Source: JANSYA01 sp965243385 | GTDB taxonomy: Bacteria; Spirochaetota; Leptospiria; Leptospirales; Leptonemataceae | Length of the DNA stretch: 64,000 nt | Direction: 5' to 3' | Assembly: GCA_965243385.1 (NCBI GenBank) | Contig: CBDEUV010000002.1 | Coordinates: forward strand, 558,001-622,000 | Shown: positions 18,316 through 27,263 of the stretch, piece by piece | How the letters are laid out: the number at the start of each line of letters is the position of its first letter | How positions within the stretch are numbered: position 1 is the first letter of the stretch | The notes under the pieces: generated by a model | The model's database searches: none | What the model saw: the letters and a program-made list of their open reading frames with translations, nothing else | What the model was told of the DNA's origin: nothing | Position numbers and translations under genes: made by a program

Positions 18316-20151
18316 TCAAATCAAACCATGCAGGCTGCCGCCCCGCGCGAAGAATTCGTCGACCCGCTTCGTGATTTTCGGGTCTTCCAGTAACGGCGGC
18401 GCGTGATGCGGTTTGCTGCGAGCGTCCATGATCAGCGGACCGCGGCAGCCCCAGTGTTTGTGATCGACGAAGCTGTCGACTCCATACAGGTCGTGCGAAG
18501 GATTCGAGCGGGTGAAGGCCGCCCACAAATAATTGTTCAGCTTGCGGGCGATGAACTCGCTGTCGTCCACAAGTACGATTAAAGGCAGCCCTTTCCACTG
18601 TGCGACGGTACGTTTCAGGGCGTCCGCGAATTTTTGCGCCTGAGTTTCGCCGGCCTTCGCGTTTTTACACGGCGGAGCCTGCACCGCGACAATCCCTGGC
18701 AATACCAGCCGGGGGTCTTTATAGCCCGCAGGCAAACGCAGATTGGCAGGCAGGCGGTCTTTGAGCCTGCGAACGGGCGGGCCCGCCGCCGCGATCACCA
18801 CTTTGGAGCCCTGATTAAAGCCGGTGCCGGAATAGTCGAGGGTATCGATCGTGGTCTTCGTTTGAAAATGCAGATCGCGGGTCCAGTCCACGCGCTCGAG
18901 TACGTGCGTAAAAAAGCGCGCCGGATCATGCAGGTCCAGCGAAGGATCGTCTTCGCCCGCGGCGATGATCAGGTACTTCGCGAGCGAAGCCTGATTAAAT
19001 CCTAAGATCGCATTGGCGATAGTTAAGATTTCCTGCGGCACTCGTTTTTTCGCGTACGGAACATAACGTTCGCTGCCGATCGCGAGCAAGAGCGGATGGA
19101 CGCCCGCCGCGTCGACCGCGTGCATTTCGCGGAGTCCGGGAATGGAAACCGGCACCATCGGCCCGGTCATCTCGTGGATCAGCTTGCCGAAGGCCGTATC
19201 TTCCTGTGGCGGGCGGCCCACCACTGTAAAGGGCCAGACCGCGTCCTTGCGATGATAGACCGCTTCCACCCGCAGCACCGGGAAATCGTGTTTGAGCGAA
19301 TAATATCCGAGGTGATCGCCGAAGGGCCCTTCCGGAAGCGTTTGCTCTTCGATGTGGCCGACGATGCAGAAATCCGCGTCGGTCGAAATCACGTGGCCGT
19401 TCTTGCGGGCGAAGCGAAACGATCGCCCGGCGAGCGCTCCGGCGAAGGCGGTTTCCGGTAAACCTTCCGGCAGCGGCATCACCGCGGCGAAGGTATGCGC
19501 GGGCGGACCGCCGACGAAGATGCTGACCGGCTGCGATTTTCCCGCGGCGATCGCGCTCGCGTGGTGTACGCCGATGCCGCGGTGAATCTGATAGTGCAGG
19601 CCGATCTGCCGGTTCGTTTCGTAACGGTTGCCGCCGAGCTGCACGCGATACATGCCGAGATTCGATTTGAGCGCCGACGGGCGATTCACGTCTTCGCTGT
19701 AGACGATCGGCAGAGTAATAAACGCACCGCCGTCTTTGGGCCAGCACTGAATCTGCGGCAGGCGATCGATCGTGGTCTGGTGCCCCAGTACCGGCCCCGT
19801 CGGGACGCGCAGCGGCAAGGCCTTCGGGCCCGCGAAAGGCACGCCCAGAAAATCCTGAGGGCGCCGGGCGAGCGAAGCGGGATCGGCTTTCAATTGAATG
19901 ACGGCTTTCACCGCTTTGATCGTCTTACGAAAGATGAAGCGCGCGCGCTCGACGTCGCCGAAGAGATTCGAGACCGCGGGGAAATCGCTGCCTTTTACCC
20001 GTTCGAAATACAGCGCGGGGCCGCCGGCCTCGAAGACCCGCCGGTGGATTTCCGCCATCTCCAGGTACGGGTCGACGCTTTCGGTGATCCGCACCAGCTT
20101 TCCGTTGCGCTCCAGGTCCAGAACGCAGTCTCGCATACTCTTGTAGGCCAT
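18316..20151 (-). CDS. UbiD-family decarboxylase
   Basis: A 611-aa prenylated-FMN-dependent decarboxylase of the UbiD family, which acts on aromatic or alpha,beta-unsaturated acids including quinone precursors. Recognisable blocks are GGPALYFERVKGSDFPAVSN, QIGLHYQIHRGIGVHHA, VSIFVGGPPAHTFAAVMPLP and the catalytic-glutamate segment EQTLPEGPFGDHLGYYS. The length is near the upper range for UbiD. The ATG at 20151 is preceded by GGGAGAGGGA. No UbiX flavin prenyltransferase lies nearby. In leptospires a role in menaquinone synthesis is plausible, but the substrate cannot be read from the sequence. Confidence 0.9.
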   Translation of the reverse strand: MAYKSMRDCVLDLERNGKLVRITESVDPYLEMAEIHRRVFEAGGPALYFERVKGSDFPAVSNLFGDVERARFIFRKTIKAVKAVIQLKADPASLARRPQDFLGVPFAGPKALPLRVPTGPVLGHQTTIDRLPQIQCWPKDGGAFITLPIVYSEDVNRPSALKSNLGMYRVQLGGNRYETNRQIGLHYQIHRGIGVHHASAIAAGKSQPVSIFVGGPPAHTFAAVMPLPEGLPETAFAGALAGRSFRFARKNGHVISTDADFCIVGHIEEQTLPEGPFGDHLGYYSLKHDFPVLRVEAVYHRKDAVWPFTVVGRPPQEDTAFGKLIHEMTGPMVPVSIPGLREMHAVDAAGVHPLLLAIGSERYVPYAKKRVPQEILTIANAILGFNQASLAKYLIIAAGEDDPSLDLHDPARFFTHVLERVDWTRDLHFQTKTTIDTLDYSGTGFNQGSKVVIAAAGPPVRRLKDRLPANLRLPAGYKDPRLVLPGIVAVQAPPCKNAKAGETQAQKFADALKRTVAQWKGLPLIVLVDDSEFIARKLNNYLWAAFTRSNPSHDLYGVDSFVDHKHWGCRGPLIMDARSKPHHAPPLLEDPKITKRVDEFFARGGSLHGLI

Positions 20152-20329
20152 TCCCTCTCCCGCCGCCGGCTTTCTCCGCTAGTAAGGTGAGGCCCGCGCG
20201 ATTCAGCAACGGCTTTTTACCGGCAGCGCACGCGGCGAGCTGTTTCGCAGCGGCGTCCCACGACGGTCCGGCCGGGCATGAAGAAAGTCTCGACAGGAAA
20301 CGTGGCGTGCCGCGCGCTTAGTTTTCACC

Positions 20330-20381
20330 GGGAGTCTGTTTTCAACAGACTCCCCTTGCGTCTGTTTTTCAACAGACTCCC
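20330..20381. promoter_or_regulatory. Two tandem hairpins upstream of the oxidoreductase
   Basis: The arms GGGAGTCTGTT (20330-20340) and AACAGACTCCC (20344-20354) form a perfect 11-bp stem with a TTC loop. Directly after it, GTCTGTT (20360-20366) and AACAGAC (20371-20377) form a second stem with a TTTC loop, and TCCC again follows. The block ends just before the GGAGAG ribosome site (20382-20387) and the ATG at 20395. It could be an RNA leader structure, an operator with two sites, or a small dispersed repeat. Confidence 0.7.
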
Positions 20382-20394
20382 GGAGAGTCATCGA

Positions 20395-21375
20395 ATGCGA
20401 GCAGTTCAGATTCAAAAATACGGCGCGAGTGACGCGCTGGATCAGGTGGAGCTCCCCCGCCCGGAAGCCGGAGAGAATCAGGTGTTGATTCGAATTCTCT
20501 CCGCCGCGGTCAACCCGATCGACTGGAAGCTGCGTAGCGGCGCGATGAAGTTGATCTATCCGCTTTCGCTGCCGGCGATTCTGGGTTTCGATCTATCCGG
20601 GGTCGTCGAAGCCGTGGGCCCCGGCTCGCGAAAATTCAAAGTCGGCGACGAGGTCTTTTCGCGTTCGAATAAAAAATCCGGCGAAAGCTACGCGGAATGG
20701 ATCGCGCTCGACGAAGACGTGGTGGCCGCCAAACCCGCCGCGCTGTCGCACGACGAGGCGGCCGGCGTGCCCCTCGCAGCGCTGACGGCGCTACAGGCGC
20801 TGCGGGATCTCGGGAAACTGCAGGCGGGCCAGCGCGTCCTGATCAACGGCGGCTCCGGGGGCGTCGGATCCTTCGCGGTGCAACTGGCGAAGGCGATGGG
20901 CGCTCATATAACCGCGACCTGCAGCACAGCGAACGTGGACTTTGTGCGTTCGCTGGGCGCGCATGAAGTGATCGACTATAAAACGAGCGACCCGCTCGAC
21001 GCCGCCTTGAGCGATCACTCCGCGGAACAGTCGCAGAAATTCGACGTCATATTCGACGCGGTGATGAGTTTCGATTTCAAACGGGCCCGCCGCGCTTTGA
21101 AACCCCGCGGGCATCTGATCGCCACTTCGCTCAACAACGACCTGATCTTTTCGCTTTTAGTGCGAAATCATTTTTCATCGCGCAAGACCCATTTGATTCT
21201 CGTGAAATCCAGCGGAGCGGATCTCGAATATCTGACGGAACTCGCTCAAAAAGGCGAACTGGTTTCCACGATCGACAGTGTATATTCATTAGAAGAAATT
21301 CGCACGGCCCACGAGCGCAGCGAATCCGGCCGGACCCGCGGAAAACTTGTGATCCGGATCGATCCCGGGGAATGA
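20395..21375 (+). CDS. Quinone oxidoreductase-like MDR protein
   Basis: A 326-aa medium-chain dehydrogenase/reductase of the zinc-free quinone oxidoreductase type, using NADPH. It has the GroES-like N-terminal fold (VNPIDWKLRSGAMK, GFDLSGVVEAVGPGSRKFKVGD) and the Rossmann motif NGGSGGVGSFAVQLAKAMG. I see no structural zinc cysteine cluster. The ATG at 20395 has GGAGAG eight bases upstream; the longer in-frame start at 20278 would cross the hairpin region. It reads away from the UbiD gene. Likely role: reduction of quinones or enones in the cytoplasm. Confidence 0.88.
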   Translation: MRAVQIQKYGASDALDQVELPRPEAGENQVLIRILSAAVNPIDWKLRSGAMKLIYPLSLPAILGFDLSGVVEAVGPGSRKFKVGDEVFSRSNKKSGESYAEWIALDEDVVAAKPAALSHDEAAGVPLAALTALQALRDLGKLQAGQRVLINGGSGGVGSFAVQLAKAMGAHITATCSTANVDFVRSLGAHEVIDYKTSDPLDAALSDHSAEQSQKFDVIFDAVMSFDFKRARRALKPRGHLIATSLNNDLIFSLLVRNHFSSRKTHLILVKSSGADLEYLTELAQKGELVSTIDSVYSLEEIRTAHERSESGRTRGKLVIRIDPGE

Positions 21376-21483
21376 GCCGGCACGACGGAAAGCCGCTTGA
21401 CAGCCCCGCGGCGCGACGGGGAGCCTGAAGAGCATACTCTGGCCTATTCGGTTCAGCCTAATTCAGCATTCGGGAGAATCGCC

Positions 21484-21654
21484 ATGCAGATCGTTAAAAT
21501 GAAACAGGAAAATATGTTCGCCGTGGCCGGCCTTTCGTTCAGCGCATTAAAGACCATCAAAGACGCCTGCAAACTGTACGGCACTCAGGGTTCGGCGCTC
21601 GCCAAAAAGATCGCCGAGGAACTCGAGCAGCGGATGGACGAAGTCGAAATCTGA
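21484..21654 (+). CDS. Small helical protein of unknown function
   Basis: A 56-aa protein whose ATG at 21484 follows CGGGAGAAT, a convincing ribosome site. The sequence is strongly amphipathic and helical (LSFSALKTIKDACKLYG, then ALAKKIAEELEQRMDEVEI). There is no signal peptide or metal motif; one cysteine is present. I do not recognise the family. The clear ribosome site and the coding look of the codons support a real gene rather than a chance frame. It stands alone between the oxidoreductase and the YheT-like hydrolase. Confidence 0.6.
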   Translation: MQIVKMKQENMFAVAGLSFSALKTIKDACKLYGTQGSALAKKIAEELEQRMDEVEI

Positions 21655-21690
21655 AGCGTCGATTCGTAGTCACTCTATCACGCTTTTATT

Positions 21691-22878
21691 ATGCCTTTCA
21701 TCGAAAGCTCCGATTATTCCGCGCCGAAGCTAATGCGCGGTAAACATGTTTCGACGATTCTGCCTTCCCTCTTCCGCCGCGTCCCCGTTCCGGCGTACGA
21801 TCGCGAACGACTCGAATTGCCCGACGGCGACTTCGTGGATCTCGACTGGGCCCGGGTCGCGCCCGCGAATAGTCGCCTGCTGATCCTTTCGCACGGCCTC
21901 GAGGGCGATTCGCGGGGGAATTATATTCTGGGAATGGTCCGGGCCTTCGCCCGCGAAGGCTGGGACGCGCTCGCCTGGAATTTTCGCGGCTGTAGCGGCG
22001 AAGACAATCGGCTGCTGCGCACCTATCACGGCGGCGCGTCCGACGATCTCGCGCACGTCGTCGCCCGCGCTCTGGAATCCAAACACTATTCCGAAATCGT
22101 ACTCGGCGGATTCAGCATGGGCGGCAATATCACTCTCAAGTACCTGGGCGAACGTTCCACGAAAATCGATCGGCGCATTCGCGCGGGCGTGGCCTATTCG
22201 GTTCCCTGCCATTTCGCGGACTGTTCGCAGGTGCTCGCGCATAAATCAAACCGCATCTATATGTGGAAATTTCTGAAGACCTTGCGCGAAAAGGTGCGTA
22301 CGAAAAAGGCCCGCTTTCCCGACCAGGTCGACGACAGCGATTTGCACTTAATCAAAGATTTTCTGGGTTTCGACGAAAGATTCACGGCGCCGACCAACGG
22401 CTTTCGCGACGCCATGGATTACTGGACCAGCGTGAGCAGCCTGCAATTCGTCGACCGCATTCGGGTCCCGACCCTGTTGGTCAACGCCCGGAACGATCCC
22501 TTTCTCGCCCCGACCTGTTTTCCGTTCGAAGCGGCGCGCCGGAGCCCTTATTTCCACTTCGAAGCGCCGGAACACGGCGGCCACGTGGGCTTCGCCCGCT
22601 TTCATACCGACGGCCTGTACTGGTCCGAGAAGCGCGCGCTGCAATTCGTCGGCGAAAGCCTGGCGGAACCCGCGCCCGCTTCCGGAACGAACGGGCGGTC
22701 CCCCAAGAACTTATCAAAGCACTCATCGAAGAAGCGCGAGCCGAAAAAACGCGGCACAGCCCGGGTTTCGAAGAAAAAGACATCCGCTCTGAAATCGAAG
22801 CCGGCGAACGCCGGGCGCGCGAAAAAAGCGGCGGCAAAACCGCGCGCGACCAAAAAGAAAAAGGCCGCGCGGAGCTGA
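21691..22878 (+). CDS. YheT-family alpha/beta-hydrolase with Lys-rich tail
   Basis: A 395-aa alpha/beta-hydrolase of the YheT/ABHD1-3 type (putative esterase or phospholipase). Features are LSHGLEGDSRGNYILGM, NFRGCSGEDN, nucleophile S142 in GGFSMGGNITLKYLG, an acid in NARNDPF and the histidine in EHGGHVGF. After the normal end of the fold, about 55 residues (22702-22875) form an extremely basic tail of Lys, Ala, Arg, Ser and Pro (for example KKAAAKPRATKKKKAARS). This tail is not part of the YheT family and resembles those on the proteins at 44476-45285 and 59578-61236. The globin gene starts 3 bp after the stop. Confidence 0.88.
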   Translation: MPFIESSDYSAPKLMRGKHVSTILPSLFRRVPVPAYDRERLELPDGDFVDLDWARVAPANSRLLILSHGLEGDSRGNYILGMVRAFAREGWDALAWNFRGCSGEDNRLLRTYHGGASDDLAHVVARALESKHYSEIVLGGFSMGGNITLKYLGERSTKIDRRIRAGVAYSVPCHFADCSQVLAHKSNRIYMWKFLKTLREKVRTKKARFPDQVDDSDLHLIKDFLGFDERFTAPTNGFRDAMDYWTSVSSLQFVDRIRVPTLLVNARNDPFLAPTCFPFEAARRSPYFHFEAPEHGGHVGFARFHTDGLYWSEKRALQFVGESLAEPAPASGTNGRSPKNLSKHSSKKREPKKRGTARVSKKKTSALKSKPANAGRAKKAAAKPRATKKKKAARS

Positions 22879-22881
22879 GCC

Positions 22882-23310
22882 GTGCTGCCCGATCGCGAAA
22901 TTTATACGCCTCCGGGCGGGCCCCCGCAAAAACCGGTCGATCGAGAGTTATTCTCCGTTCTCGGCGAAGAAAAAATTCGGCGCATGCTGCTTTTGCATTA
23001 CCAGGCGCTCGCCGAATCGGGCATCAGCTATATGTTTCCGGATGATCCGGACGCGCTCGCCGCGGCGGCTGACCGCTCGGCGGATTTTTTTATTCAGATC
23101 ATGGGCGGCCCCGCATACTATTCCGAGCGACGGGGCCCGGCGCGGATGCGCATGCGCCATCTGCCGTTTGAAATTCACACCGCCGCCCGCGATCTCTGGC
23201 TGGAGTGCTTTCGCGACGCCCTCGACGCCCTGCCCTTTCCGGACGACAGGCGCGCCGACTTCGAAGAATTTCTCGACGGCTTCAGTATGTGGATGGTCAA
23301 CGCCCGTTGA
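22882..23310 (+). CDS. Truncated-haemoglobin-like globin
   Basis: A 142-aa protein resembling bacterial truncated (2-on-2) globins. ELFSVLGEEKIRRMLLLHYQ fits the first helices. MRMRHLPFEIHTAARDLWLE fits the region holding the proximal haem histidine, followed by WLECFRDAL. Such proteins bind O2 or NO or protect against nitrosative stress. The GTG start lies 3 bp after the hydrolase stop, so the two are probably co-transcribed. The distal pocket residues cannot be placed with certainty, so the subgroup is left open. Confidence 0.75.
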   Translation: MLPDREIYTPPGGPPQKPVDRELFSVLGEEKIRRMLLLHYQALAESGISYMFPDDPDALAAAADRSADFFIQIMGGPAYYSERRGPARMRMRHLPFEIHTAARDLWLECFRDALDALPFPDDRRADFEEFLDGFSMWMVNAR

Positions 23311-23376
23311 TCGTTCGGCGCATTCCCGGACGCGGGGAGTCGTGCGTTGCTCGATTGCCGTCGCCGGCCAAAACGC

Positions 23377-25608
23377 CTATTTGATTTCTTTTTCCCGCGT
23401 CGTATTCACGAAGAGCATATTGCCGATGCTTTCGTAGCCGTCGAAATATTCGACGGTGCTCTTCTTCTTGAGCAACTCCCCGCGGAAGCCGACCATCGTC
23501 AGATCGGCTTCGCCGGAGTGTTCGTTGATGATGTCCTTCTGGCTGCGGTCGCCCGTGCGCGGAAAGATCGCGATGTGTTTGGCGGAGATCGGCAGGCGGC
23601 CCGCTTTCACCAGCGCCGTGATGCGTTCGCGTTCCGCTTCGATTCGATCCGGCGCCGCGATGTACTGAATCTTAATGACGCCGCCGCGCCAGTCGGGATG
23701 CCCGAGAATGATATAGGCGAGCAGGATCATCAGATTCGCGTTTTCGTAATCGTTTTCGGTGATCCAGACGTGGATCTCGCGCATATAACCGAATTTCTTC
23801 GGCGAAGATCCCAGAATCAGAATATCGAAATCGGTGGCGTTGATCAGCTGGTAGTTATCGACGATGTCGGTCAGTTCTTTCGAATTATTTTTCTGAAACT
23901 CGAAGAGCGTGGTATTGTTGTCTTTGCCGGTAATGCCCGGCAGCTGCAGCACCTGGGCGACGGCGGTGGTATACGACGGACTGACGATCGTATCGAAATA
24001 GACGTTGCTTTTGCTGATATTGGCGATGCGCACGAGCTTCGTCAACGCTTCGTCGGCTTCCGAGCGCGCGCTGCGCGATAGATAACCGCGAATCAGATGA
24101 ATATAAGTGCCGAAGCCGTAGGTATGCGAAATCCAGCGCAATAGATCGAAGGCGTCGAAGCGCTCAAAAGACCGTTCCGACAGGCACACCACGGCGGGAC
24201 GCCAGGCGTCGTCCGCATCGGTCGTCGCGCTTTTTTGTAAGATAATCTGCAGACTGCGCGCCACCTGAAAGATCACGCCCTGAAAGATCGCGGCCATGCC
24301 GCGCATGCCCGGATTCGCGCGGGTGACCGCCACGTGAATGAAGATCATGAATACGAGCGCCGCGAGTGTAAAGGCCGCGTCGATGCGAAACATCAGCCAG
24401 AAACACAGCAGCGCGCTCGCGAGCGAGATGTACCAGCGCGACTGAAAGGTCGGTCGATACGACGGATCCGCGGCGAAGTGTTCCATAAAGGAAACGAGGC
24501 ACAGGGAACCGTAAGTCAGCATGAAGAACATGGTGATAATGCGCGCGACGAAGTCCACGTCGCCGATCACCGTAAAAAAGAGCGCCACCACGAAAGTCAC
24601 GAGCAGCGCGCTGCGGGGTTCGTTATTCTTGCTGATCCGCGATAGATTGCGGTTGATCACCGGGTTGCCGAAGATGTGATCGTGGGCCATCGCCTGCAGA
24701 GTTCGCGGCGCGACCATTATCGACCCGAGCGCCGAAGACAGGGCCGCGCAGGCCAGGCCGATGGGAATGATCGGCCCCCAGGTGGAAATATCGCTCATGA
24801 TCAACTGGTCCGCCGCGAGCTCTTCGGCGCTCGCGGACAGCGCCAGCTTGTAGGCGACGCCGATATAGATCAGCATGCCGATGAGAGTCGCCGCCATCGT
24901 GCCGACGGGAATCGCGCTGCGCGGATTTCTGAGATCTCCCGACAGCCCCACCCCGGCGGTCATACCCGTAAAGGCGGGAAAGATAATCGCGAAGACGACG
25001 AAAAACGAATCCGGATTCTGAATCCGCCTGTAGAGATCCATCGCGGCCGGCGCGTTATCCGTGGCTTCGCCGCCGAAAAATAAAAAGAGCGCCACGGTCA
25101 GGACGCCGACGATCAGGTACAGGAGCGCTGTCCCGGTGCTCGCGCCGCGCGAATAGATCATCAAAAACAAAAGACACAGGGTCGGGATACTGACCAGCCT
25201 GGAATCCGGATTCGCAAAACCCGTATAGTCCGCCAGCCACAAAAACAGCGGATCGAATGCCTCTGCGAAGGCGATCAAATAAAAGGCGACGCTGATCGCC
25301 CGCGCAAGATACAAACCCATCCCGATCGACGCGCCGATTGGAATGCCGAACGACCTGGAAACGATATAATATTCGCCGCCGCCTTCGACGCGCTGGTTGG
25401 TCGCGATCTCGGCGATGGCCATCGCCGTGGGAATCGTCACCGCGTGTCCCAGCAGGATGATCAGCCAGGTTTCGAAGAGGCCGACGTGCGCCACGGCGTA
25501 ACCGAAACGCAAAAACATGATCGCGCCGAGAATGGTCGTGATAGACGTTAGAAAGACCGCGCCGGTGCCGAGCCGGGCGCGAGAAGACAGCTTGCTGGAT
25601 TTGCTCAA
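23377..25608 (-). CDS. SLC12-like cation-chloride cotransporter / APC permease
   Basis: A 743-aa membrane transporter with about 12 helices (residues about 15-450) followed by a soluble C-terminal domain of about 290 residues. GTGAVFLTSITTILGAIMFL and EGGGEYYIVSRSFG match the APC superfamily core, and the combination with a large cytoplasmic tail matches the bacterial relatives of Na-K-Cl and K-Cl cotransporters. Likely substrates are K+, Na+ and Cl-, though amino acids cannot be excluded. The start appears to be TTG at 25608, with no good ribosome site visible. The gene is convergent with the globin gene. Confidence 0.82.
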   Translation of the reverse strand: MSKSSKLSSRARLGTGAVFLTSITTILGAIMFLRFGYAVAHVGLFETWLIILLGHAVTIPTAMAIAEIATNQRVEGGGEYYIVSRSFGIPIGASIGMGLYLARAISVAFYLIAFAEAFDPLFLWLADYTGFANPDSRLVSIPTLCLLFLMIYSRGASTGTALLYLIVGVLTVALFLFFGGEATDNAPAAMDLYRRIQNPDSFFVVFAIIFPAFTGMTAGVGLSGDLRNPRSAIPVGTMAATLIGMLIYIGVAYKLALSASAEELAADQLIMSDISTWGPIIPIGLACAALSSALGSIMVAPRTLQAMAHDHIFGNPVINRNLSRISKNNEPRSALLVTFVVALFFTVIGDVDFVARIITMFFMLTYGSLCLVSFMEHFAADPSYRPTFQSRWYISLASALLCFWLMFRIDAAFTLAALVFMIFIHVAVTRANPGMRGMAAIFQGVIFQVARSLQIILQKSATTDADDAWRPAVVCLSERSFERFDAFDLLRWISHTYGFGTYIHLIRGYLSRSARSEADEALTKLVRIANISKSNVYFDTIVSPSYTTAVAQVLQLPGITGKDNNTTLFEFQKNNSKELTDIVDNYQLINATDFDILILGSSPKKFGYMREIHVWITENDYENANLMILLAYIILGHPDWRGGVIKIQYIAAPDRIEAERERITALVKAGRLPISAKHIAIFPRTGDRSQKDIINEHSGEADLTMVGFRGELLKKKSTVEYFDGYESIGNMLFVNTTREKEIK

Positions 25609-25868
25609 ATTAAAGAATAACCGGAGAACGCGTAATCGGCTCTTCGCGACCCTGGGCCGGAATTCGAACGCAACGCGTGAGAATGTCGGGGGTGATTAAA
25701 ATAACGTCCGATCCGCGGGGTCTGTAAAGTCAAAAATCCTGGGGAAATGATTTTCCAGAACGACCGCGGACCTGCCCCCGTATTCGGGTCGCAACCGTCG
25801 CTGCTTTTTTACAGCTCATGGAGTGAATTTCCGATGTTCATTCAGAGCGCGTCGCGCAGCCTGGAGCG

Positions 25869-27155
25869 ATGAACCGAATTCATTCCCGGGCCGCCTGGGC
25901 CTGCGCTTGCTTTTTCGCTTTTATTTTCGCATTCGTCGGAGCGAGTGGAGGGCTCGCGGCGGAAACAGTCGCCGTTCCGGAACCATCCGCTGAAACGCTG
26001 CGCTACTATCACAGCGGCAATGTACTCTGGATCATCAATGTGCTCTTCGGATTCCTGGTGCCCCTGGCGATTTTGTTCACGGGTCTCTCCGCGAAAATAC
26101 GCGATATCGCGGCGGCCTGCGCTCCCCGCCACCGTATCCTGAACTGGTTCTTTACTATTCTGTTTTATTTCTTAATGTACAGCCTGCTCGTATTTGCAGT
26201 AAATCTACCGCTTGATTTTTATCAGGGTTTTCTGCGTCCGCACGATTACGGCCTTTCCAATCAGAGCTTCACGAAATGGTTCACGAATCTGTTGATCGGT
26301 CAGGGGATCGGCCTGCTGATCGGAGGCCTGATACTCTGGGTGCCGTACCTGCTGCTGAAAAAAGCGCCGCGCACCTGGTGGATCTGGTCGGGACTGGCGG
26401 CCGTTCCCTTTACGATCTTCATGATGTTGATTTCCCCGATCTGGATCGCGCCGTTGTTCAACGACTTCGGCCCCATGCAGGACAAAAACCTGGAAAGCAG
26501 AATTCTCGCGCTCGCGGATCGCACGGGCATCGAAGGGGGTCGCGTCTTCGAAGTGAATAAAAGCGTCGATACCAAAACCGTAAACGCCTATGTGACCGGC
26601 TTCGGCGAAACCAAACGCATCGTATTGTGGGATACGCTGCTTGCGAAACTGAACGACGAAGAAGTATTATTTGTAATGGGCCACGAGATGGGGCACTATG
26701 TACTCGATCATGTTCTGCAGGGGATCGCGCTTGCCTGTATCGGGATCTTCGCCTCGCTCTTCGCGGTGCATATTCTGGCCGGCTGGTCGCTGCGGCGCCT
26801 GGGACACCGCTTCGGCTTTCACGAACTGAGCGATGTCGCGTCCCTGCCTTTGATTTTATTGATCGTCAGCCTGATCAGCTTTGCAGCCCGACCGGCGCTG
26901 CTCGCCTACAGCCGTCACAACGAACACGAATCGGATCGCTTCGCACTCGAACTGACCCGCGATAATTTCGCCGGCGCCTCCGCCTTCGCCAAACTGCAGG
27001 CCGAGAATCTGGCGCATCCCCGGCCGGCGGCCTGGGTCAAATGGCTGCGCTCCGGACATCCCCCGCTCGGGGAACGCATCGAGTTTTGCAATCGCTATCG
27101 CCCCTGGGAAAGCGGCGAAGAGCTGCGCTACGAGCGGCTCTTCGATCGCCGTTAG
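25869..27155 (+). CDS. M48-family CAAX-protease-like zinc metallopeptidase
   Basis: A 428-aa membrane protease of the Ste24/M48A type. It has an N-terminal signal or anchor (FFAFIFAFVGASGG), several membrane helices (about 50-72, 95-112, 140-165, 178-195) and the zinc site HEMGH at 272-276. The third ligand lies in the ExxxD motif E352-D356 (NEHESDRFALEL). VNAYVTGFGETKRIVLWDTL is the conserved block upstream of the zinc site. Members degrade or process membrane and envelope proteins. Gene context gives no substrate. The ATG has only a close GGAG upstream. Confidence 0.92.
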   Translation: MNRIHSRAAWACACFFAFIFAFVGASGGLAAETVAVPEPSAETLRYYHSGNVLWIINVLFGFLVPLAILFTGLSAKIRDIAAACAPRHRILNWFFTILFYFLMYSLLVFAVNLPLDFYQGFLRPHDYGLSNQSFTKWFTNLLIGQGIGLLIGGLILWVPYLLLKKAPRTWWIWSGLAAVPFTIFMMLISPIWIAPLFNDFGPMQDKNLESRILALADRTGIEGGRVFEVNKSVDTKTVNAYVTGFGETKRIVLWDTLLAKLNDEEVLFVMGHEMGHYVLDHVLQGIALACIGIFASLFAVHILAGWSLRRLGHRFGFHELSDVASLPLILLIVSLISFAARPALLAYSRHNEHESDRFALELTRDNFAGASAFAKLQAENLAHPRPAAWVKWLRSGHPPLGERIEFCNRYRPWESGEELRYERLFDRR

Positions 27156-27263
27156 GAGCGGACGAGGGCCGCCGACCGCGCAAGCGTTCCAATAACGAAA
27201 ATCGCCTTGACGCTCCGCGCGAACCCCGCAGTGGTAGGGCGAACTCCGTCGACCGATTTCGTT

